NCBI RefSeq assembly: GCF_022539405.1
Contig: NZ_CP054394.1
Location: 1,806,501 to 1,870,500, forward strand
DNA length: 64,000 nucleotides
DNA from: Natranaerofaba carboxydovora
GTDB taxonomy: Bacteria > Bacillota > Natranaerobiia > Natranaerobiales > Natranaerofabaceae
Direction of reading: 5' to 3'
Position 1 is the stretch's first letter; each line of letters opens with the position of its first letter. The notes beneath the pieces were generated by a model, which worked only from the letters and a program-made list of their open reading frames with translations, did not search any database and was not told the origin of the DNA. The position numbers and the translations under genes are program-made. Shown one piece after another: positions 60,057 through 64,000 of this stretch.

Positions 60057-61181
60057 TTGGATTTAGAAAAAATAAATCTTGATTTTGAAAAAGATTATAT
60101 AAAAATAAATCAAGGCGATGGAATAAAATTAGTCCCAAAAAAAGCTAATGTCAAAAAACTGTATATTGAGCTAACAACCGAATGTAATTTTGACTGTATA
60201 ACTTGCATACGAAATTCTTGGGATGAAGCCCCTGGTCATATGCCAGGCAAAACACTGTCCAAAATATTAAAGCAGATTGATGAGCTTTCTGAGCTGCATA
60301 CTGTTCATCTTGGTGGCTTTGGCGAACCGTCTATGCACCCTGAATTTCTTAATGTCTTAGAAACTATTAAACAAAAAAATATCAAAGCTGAATTTATTAC
60401 AAATGGCAATGCCCTTAAAGAAGAATATGCAAACAAAATCCTAGAGATAGGTGTAGATAGAATAATTATATCTGTCGATGCACCAGAAAAAGAATCCTTT
60501 GAAAAGATTAGACTTGATTCTGATTTTGAACAATTAATTAACAGAATTGAGTATATTAATTCCTTAAAGAAACAAAAAAAATCAAAGAAACCTGAATTAT
60601 GGATTGAATTTGTCGCAATGAAAAGCAATTACAAAATGCTCCCTGACCTGGTTAAAATGGCTGGAAAATATATGATTGATTCCATAATAGTGACTAACTT
60701 ACTACCCTACACCAAGGATATGGTTAACGAAATTTTGTACGATGCAAATGAAGATGATCTAGACATTGGTAGTGGTGGAGGTTTAATTTATTTCAAATCC
60801 AAACTACCTGAAATGAAGCTTAGAACCACTAGATACTGTAACTTCGTTGAGTCAAATTCAATGGTAATTAGTAGATATGGACAAGTAAGCCCCTGTTATT
60901 CTTTTTTACATCAGCAGCCTGAGTATATATACGGACGAAAAAAGCTCAACAAAAAACATTATTTCGGCGATACAAATAAAGAAAGTCTTAAAGATATATG
61001 GCAAAAGGAAGATTATATAAAATATCGTTCCAACGTCAAAGATGCCTATTTCCCTTCTTGTACTGATTGCAAATATTTAGAAGGATGTTCAATGACAGAC
61101 GACAATTCTCTTGACTGCTGGGGGAACTCTCCTACCTGTGCAGATTGTTTATGGTACCGAGGTATAATAATCTGCCCTTAA
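60057..61181 (+). CDS. Radical SAM/SPASM maturase for tungsten oxidoreductase
   Basis: A 374-residue radical SAM protein. The SAM cluster motif CNFDCITC lies near residues 43-50 (Cx3Cx2C), followed by HLGGFGEPSMHPEF (the GGE region) and SVDAPEKESFEKI. The C terminus has eight or more Cys (CNFVESN, SPCYSF, SCTDCKYLEGC, CADCLWYRG) for auxiliary SPASM clusters. It matches the maturase type that accompanies AOR-family tungsten enzymes. TTG start nine bases after GGAGG. It follows the AOR gene, separated by a terminator. Confidence 0.88.
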   Translation: MDLEKINLDFEKDYIKINQGDGIKLVPKKANVKKLYIELTTECNFDCITCIRNSWDEAPGHMPGKTLSKILKQIDELSELHTVHLGGFGEPSMHPEFLNVLETIKQKNIKAEFITNGNALKEEYANKILEIGVDRIIISVDAPEKESFEKIRLDSDFEQLINRIEYINSLKKQKKSKKPELWIEFVAMKSNYKMLPDLVKMAGKYMIDSIIVTNLLPYTKDMVNEILYDANEDDLDIGSGGGLIYFKSKLPEMKLRTTRYCNFVESNSMVISRYGQVSPCYSFLHQQPEYIYGRKKLNKKHYFGDTNKESLKDIWQKEDYIKYRSNVKDAYFPSCTDCKYLEGCSMTDDNSLDCWGNSPTCADCLWYRGIIICP

Positions 61182-61240
61182 TTTTCTAATTTACACTTTT
61201 ATGATAATATTAATCACAGGAATTTAATAATTATATCTAT

Positions 61241-61274
61241 ATTATCATTACAAAATTATTATCATTACAAAATC
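61241..61274. repeat. Tandem 17-bp duplication
   Basis: ATTATCATTACAAAATT followed at once by a copy differing only in the last base, upstream of the cyclophilin-like gene. Confidence 0.85.
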
Positions 61275-61301
61275 AGAGTCATTCATAGGAGGGTACATTT
61301 C

Positions 61302-61670
61302 TTGAAAAAAATTCAAATCAGTACTTCCCAGGTTAAAGTAAAAGCTTATTTGAACGATAGTCATACTGCAGATGTTATTTGGGACAACCTACCTCTTAGC
61401 GGCAAAGTAAACACATGGGGAGATGAGATCTATTTCGGTGTCCCTATTAACGAAAAAGAAGAAAACCCTGTCGCTGAAGTTAATATTGGTGACCTTGCTT
61501 ACTGGCCCGATGGTAATTTCTTTTGTATTTTCTTTGGCAAAACTCCTATATCAACAGACTCATCCATCAAACCTGCAGGACCAGTTAATATCGTCGGCAA
61601 AGTGGACGGGGATCCAACCGAACTAAAAAAAGTATCTGATGGAGAAAAAATCCAGGTCGACAAAGTTTAG
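61302..61670 (+). CDS. Cyclophilin-like fold protein
   Basis: A 122-residue all-beta protein of the small bacterial/archaeal cyclophilin-like family. Core pattern: WGDEIYFGVP near 43-52, NIGDLAYWPDGNFFCIFFGKT, and PVNIVGKVDGDP. True cyclophilin catalytic residues are not conserved in this family and its function is unknown. TTG start eight bases after AGGAGGG. It follows the maturase gene and may belong to the tungsten-enzyme neighbourhood. Its stop overlaps the convergent nitroreductase gene by 4 bp. Confidence 0.8.
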   Translation: MKKIQISTSQVKVKAYLNDSHTADVIWDNLPLSGKVNTWGDEIYFGVPINEKEENPVAEVNIGDLAYWPDGNFFCIFFGKTPISTDSSIKPAGPVNIVGKVDGDPTELKKVSDGEKIQVDKV

Positions 61671-62170
61671 TTCATATATCTAACTTTGTCACGACGGTAT
61701 TTAGTATCTGTTCCCTTAATTTCATCTGGATAACCAAGCACAGCAAGGCCAAGGGGTAAGTAACCTTCTTCTAAATCTATTAATTGAGAAGTTTTTTCTA
61801 TTCTTTCCTGCTTAGGATATATCCCTATCCATACACTTCCAATGTTAAGTGCCGTCGCTGCTAACAAAATATTTTGCATTGCTGCTGAACAATCTTGAAT
61901 CCAGTATTCTTCCTTTTTATCGCCACAAACTACAATACATGCAGAAGCATCTTTTATCATTCCTGCATAAGGATGAACTGTAGATAATTGTTTCAAAACA
62001 ATTTCATCACGAATAACTACAAAAAACCAGGGCTGCTTATTCATGGCAGTAGGTGCTGCCATTGCAGCCTGTAATATCTTTTCAACCTTCTCATCTTCTA
62101 TTTTTTTATCTTTATATTTTCGAACACTTCTTCTTTCAAATATTAAATCAAGCTTATTATTATCAATCAT
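61667..62170 (-). CDS. Nitroreductase-family flavoprotein
   Basis: A 167-residue FMN-dependent reductase. FMN-binding motif RRSVRKYKDKKI near 13-24, AAPTAMNKQPWFFVV near 38-52, and LNIGSVWIGIYP followed by LPLGLAVLGYP. It would dimerise and reduce nitro or quinone compounds with NAD(P)H. RBS TAGGTGA. Single-gene unit next to a decayed NTPase gene. Confidence 0.9.
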   Translation of the reverse strand: MIDNNKLDLIFERRSVRKYKDKKIEDEKVEKILQAAMAAPTAMNKQPWFFVVIRDEIVLKQLSTVHPYAGMIKDASACIVVCGDKKEEYWIQDCSAAMQNILLAATALNIGSVWIGIYPKQERIEKTSQLIDLEEGYLPLGLAVLGYPDEIKGTDTKYRRDKVRYMN

Positions 62171-62208
62171 ATTATCACCTACCCTAAATTGTTTTGGTAT
62201 ACTTTCCC

Positions 62209-62495
62209 TTAAGCAGTGAACAAATTGCTTGATATCTTATTAGGCAAGGACTCCCGATTCTTCTCAGTAACTTCAATCAAACTAACATCCTCTCTAGTTT
62301 TTACATGATCACAAAATTTATTAGAACTTTTCATCGGGTAGATACAATTCTAAAACCAACCCTTTTATTGTTGTTGCTATCTCTAAGTTCTTCTGTAAAA
62401 AATCCCACTACCGGAGTTTTAATGAGCTCTATACTTTTCATTATAACAGTAGTCTTACCAATCCCTGGTCTGCCTGTCAAGAGAATATTATTCAC
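62209..62495 (-). pseudogene. Decayed THEP1-type nucleoside-triphosphatase gene
   Basis: From GTG 62495 (behind GGAAGGAGG) the minus strand encodes MNNILLTGRPGIGKTTVIMK, then VVGFFTEELRDSNNNKRVGF-type sequence: the Walker A and following strand of THEP1 NTPases. After 54 residues it stops at TGA 62331-62333. In another frame the family's C-terminal part continues: SSNKFCDHVKTREDVSLIEV followed by TEKNRESLPNKISSNLF, ending at TAA 62209. The middle, including Walker B, is missing: about 80-90 residues are deleted with a frameshift at the junction. Intact relatives have about 170-180 residues, so this copy cannot be functional. Confidence 0.75.
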
Positions 62496-62665
62496 GACTA
62501 TGAACCTCCTTCCACTATCTATTTTATAAGAAAAAATTATACCTATAAAGATCTTACAAATTTTTATATTCGTTACATTTTATATATTCAATTTATGTCA
62601 AATTATATGGTATAATTAAAGAAGCTTGTAATATGTCATCACATTTAAAAAGGGGAGCCTAGCCT

Positions 62666-64000
62666 ATGACTCAAGAACCTTTGCCTGAAGAGAAAACTGA
62701 AGAAGAAGAATTAAAAGCAAATTTACAAAACGAAATTAAAAAAAAGAAACATTTTCGGTTTTTTTGGATTAATATTGTAATTGGCGTAGTATTAACTATA
62801 ATTTTACTTGTAATATTACTTTATCTAGCACCAGGAAGACAAGAAGCTTCACCTTATCCACCCACTGATGAAACAAGATTAATCTTTGAAGATAAGGATT
62901 TAGGAACAGAACACACTCTACAAAAAGATGATGAAACTTATATTTCAAAAGTATTTCTAAAAGAACATATCGATCCCTATATTCACTACGATGAAAACGG
63001 TGATTACGTAACAATAACATCACATGAAAAAGTTTTTCAAATGCAAACAGACCAGCTCACTGCATATGTTAACGAAGAAGAAACAGAATTAAACTTCCCC
63101 CCAACAATCCATGAAGACCAACCTTATCTCCCTGCAGATGTACTACAAGAGGTTTATCCGGTCGAGGTACATTATTTTGAAGAAGATAATCTGGCATTAT
63201 TAGAAAATCTTGAAGAACAGGCTTTAAAAGGTAATGTAAAAGAAAATGAAACAGGCATTTTGCGTGAGGGCCCTTCCATTAGGAAGGGCATTATTGACAG
63301 ATTAGACGAAGGGGAAGAAGTAATAATCTATTCAGAGGAAAACAACTGGTTTTTTGATTGGTATTATGTACGCACTCCTGATGGCTATCTAGGATACATA
63401 TCAAAAGATGATTTAACCTTAGACGATGTAACTTTTAGAGAAGCTGTCAAAAAAGAAACCCCTCGCCATGTTCCAAACATATCTATGGGAGAACCAATTA
63501 GCCTTACCTGGGAACATGTCATAACAAATACACCAAATCCTGATGAAATGCCTTTACTTTCGGGAGTCAATGTAATAAGTCCCACATGGTTTCACCTTAA
63601 TAACTCAAAAGGTGAGCTTGATAATGTAGCAGACAAATCATTTGTCTACTGGGCCCACCAAAATGATAAGCAGGTTTGGGCTCTTATTTCTAATAGATTT
63701 GATCCCGCAAAAACACATGAGTTTTTGCGGGATCCAAATGCAAGACAAAATACCATAAATCAACTTTTATTGTTTTCTGAAATTTATAACCTAGATGGTA
63801 TTAACTTCGATTTTGAAAATATAAAATTAAAAGACCGGGATTACTACACCCAATTTATAAGAGAAGCCACCCCATTTTTAAGAGAGCAAGATCTCGTGGT
63901 ATCTGTTGATGTAACATTTATATCTGAAAGCGAAAATTGGTCAAAAAGTTATGACCGAAAAGCCCTTGCCCATACAGTAGATTTTGTTATGGTCATGGCC
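62666..64000 (+). CDS. Membrane-anchored SH3/GH18-domain protein (partial, runs off the window)
   Basis: An open frame from ATG 62666 (behind AAAGGGGAG) runs without a stop to the last base, giving 445 residues. Layout: acidic cytosolic start, one membrane helix near 34-55, a beta-rich region resembling copper-amine-oxidase N-terminal domains (about 75-185), an SH3-type repeat (TGILREGPSIRKGIIDRLDE and WYYVRTPDGYLGYISKDDL), then a family 18 glycosidase-like barrel (INVISPTWF-like strand, VYWAHQNDKQVWALI, LDGINFDFENI at about 376-386 with the DxDxE-type catalytic motif). Similar proteins act on peptidoglycan or spore cortex. The C terminus is outside the window. Confidence 0.78.
   Translation, partial: MTQEPLPEEKTEEEELKANLQNEIKKKKHFRFFWINIVIGVVLTIILLVILLYLAPGRQEASPYPPTDETRLIFEDKDLGTEHTLQKDDETYISKVFLKEHIDPYIHYDENGDYVTITSHEKVFQMQTDQLTAYVNEEETELNFPPTIHEDQPYLPADVLQEVYPVEVHYFEEDNLALLENLEEQALKGNVKENETGILREGPSIRKGIIDRLDEGEEVIIYSEENNWFFDWYYVRTPDGYLGYISKDDLTLDDVTFREAVKKETPRHVPNISMGEPISLTWEHVITNTPNPDEMPLLSGVNVISPTWFHLNNSKGELDNVADKSFVYWAHQNDKQVWALISNRFDPAKTHEFLRDPNARQNTINQLLLFSEIYNLDGINFDFENIKLKDRDYYTQFIREATPFLREQDLVVSVDVTFISESENWSKSYDRKALAHTVDFVMVMA

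Noticed and set aside
62305-62529. A 74-codon plus-strand frame
   Set aside because: It lies antisense to the THEP1 remnant, which has RBS and family motifs; the plus frame has neither.
62796-63023. A minus-strand frame of 75 codons near the right edge
   Set aside because: It is a shadow of the long plus-strand SH3/GH18 gene, which is open from 62666 to the window end.
1-64000. tRNA, rRNA or CRISPR loci
   Set aside because: I found no tRNA-like cloverleaf ends, no rRNA segments and no regularly spaced direct repeats. The repeats present are dispersed palindromes or simple tandem pairs.

Overview
The window looks like a chromosomal segment of a low-GC, anaerobic, Gram-positive clostridium, probably a salt-adapted one. 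This is inferred from AT-rich intergenic DNA, strong GGAGG-type ribosome binding sites with frequent TTG and GTG starts, Fe-S/flavin/ferredoxin metabolism, a lipoteichoic-acid-synthase-like protein, very acidic exported proteins and a BCCT osmolyte-type transporter. Natranaerobiales-like haloalkaliphiles would fit, but no marker here proves it. I saw no rRNA, tRNA or CRISPR array.
Layout. 0-2.7 kb: the end of an operon for an NADH-oxidising flavin/Fe-S module (NuoF/HydB-like plus HoxU-like). 2.8-5.2 kb: a copper-response island (copZ, two small metal-binding exported or membrane proteins, csoR) with three similar CsoR-type operators, then a flavodoxin-like protein. 5.3-12.1 kb: CBS protein, MTH865-like protein, OLD-like ATPase, a membrane protein, a large FAD oxidoreductase fused to an MvhD-like domain, and an iron-sulfur flavoprotein. 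12.3-14.4 kb: a solitary TnpB gene with a structured downstream region that may be its guide RNA. 14.6-29.2 kb: EF-G paralogue, MBL hydrolase, cyclic-di-GMP proteins (a response-regulator GGDEF and an HD-GYP), FMN-bind lipoprotein, Sir2 plus amidohydrolase pair, PAS/SpoIIE phosphatase and an EamA transporter.
29.3-49 kb: a catabolic island: HyuB and HyuA, BCCT transporter, cbiMQO metal-uptake ECF transporter with a divergent Fur-family regulator, MmgE/PrpD protein, fumarate-reductase-like flavoprotein, DUF4387 and AtuA proteins, GntR/FCD regulator, acidic lipoprotein, and a TAXI-TRAP transporter. 49.2-55.3 kb: an envelope and signalling operon: histidine kinase, sigma-54 activator, SppA, LTA-synthase-like sulfatase. 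55.4-61.7 kb: an alcohol/aldehyde module: two iron alcohol dehydrogenases (one behind a textbook sigma-54 promoter), an aldehyde:ferredoxin oxidoreductase, a tungsten-cofactor radical SAM maturase and a cyclophilin-like protein. 61.7-64 kb: nitroreductase, a decayed THEP1 NTPase gene, and a membrane-anchored SH3/GH18 protein running off the window.
The most unusual signal is a family of at least seven short palindromic elements (48 to 223 bp) between 25 and 58 kb. Their sequences differ between copies, but the paired arms change together, and the longest copies fold into a branched structure with two internal hairpins. They sit between genes, often touching stop codons, and one has a clean 11-bp flanking direct repeat. 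They look like a mobile or structured-RNA repeat family, with the shorter copies as internal-deletion derivatives.
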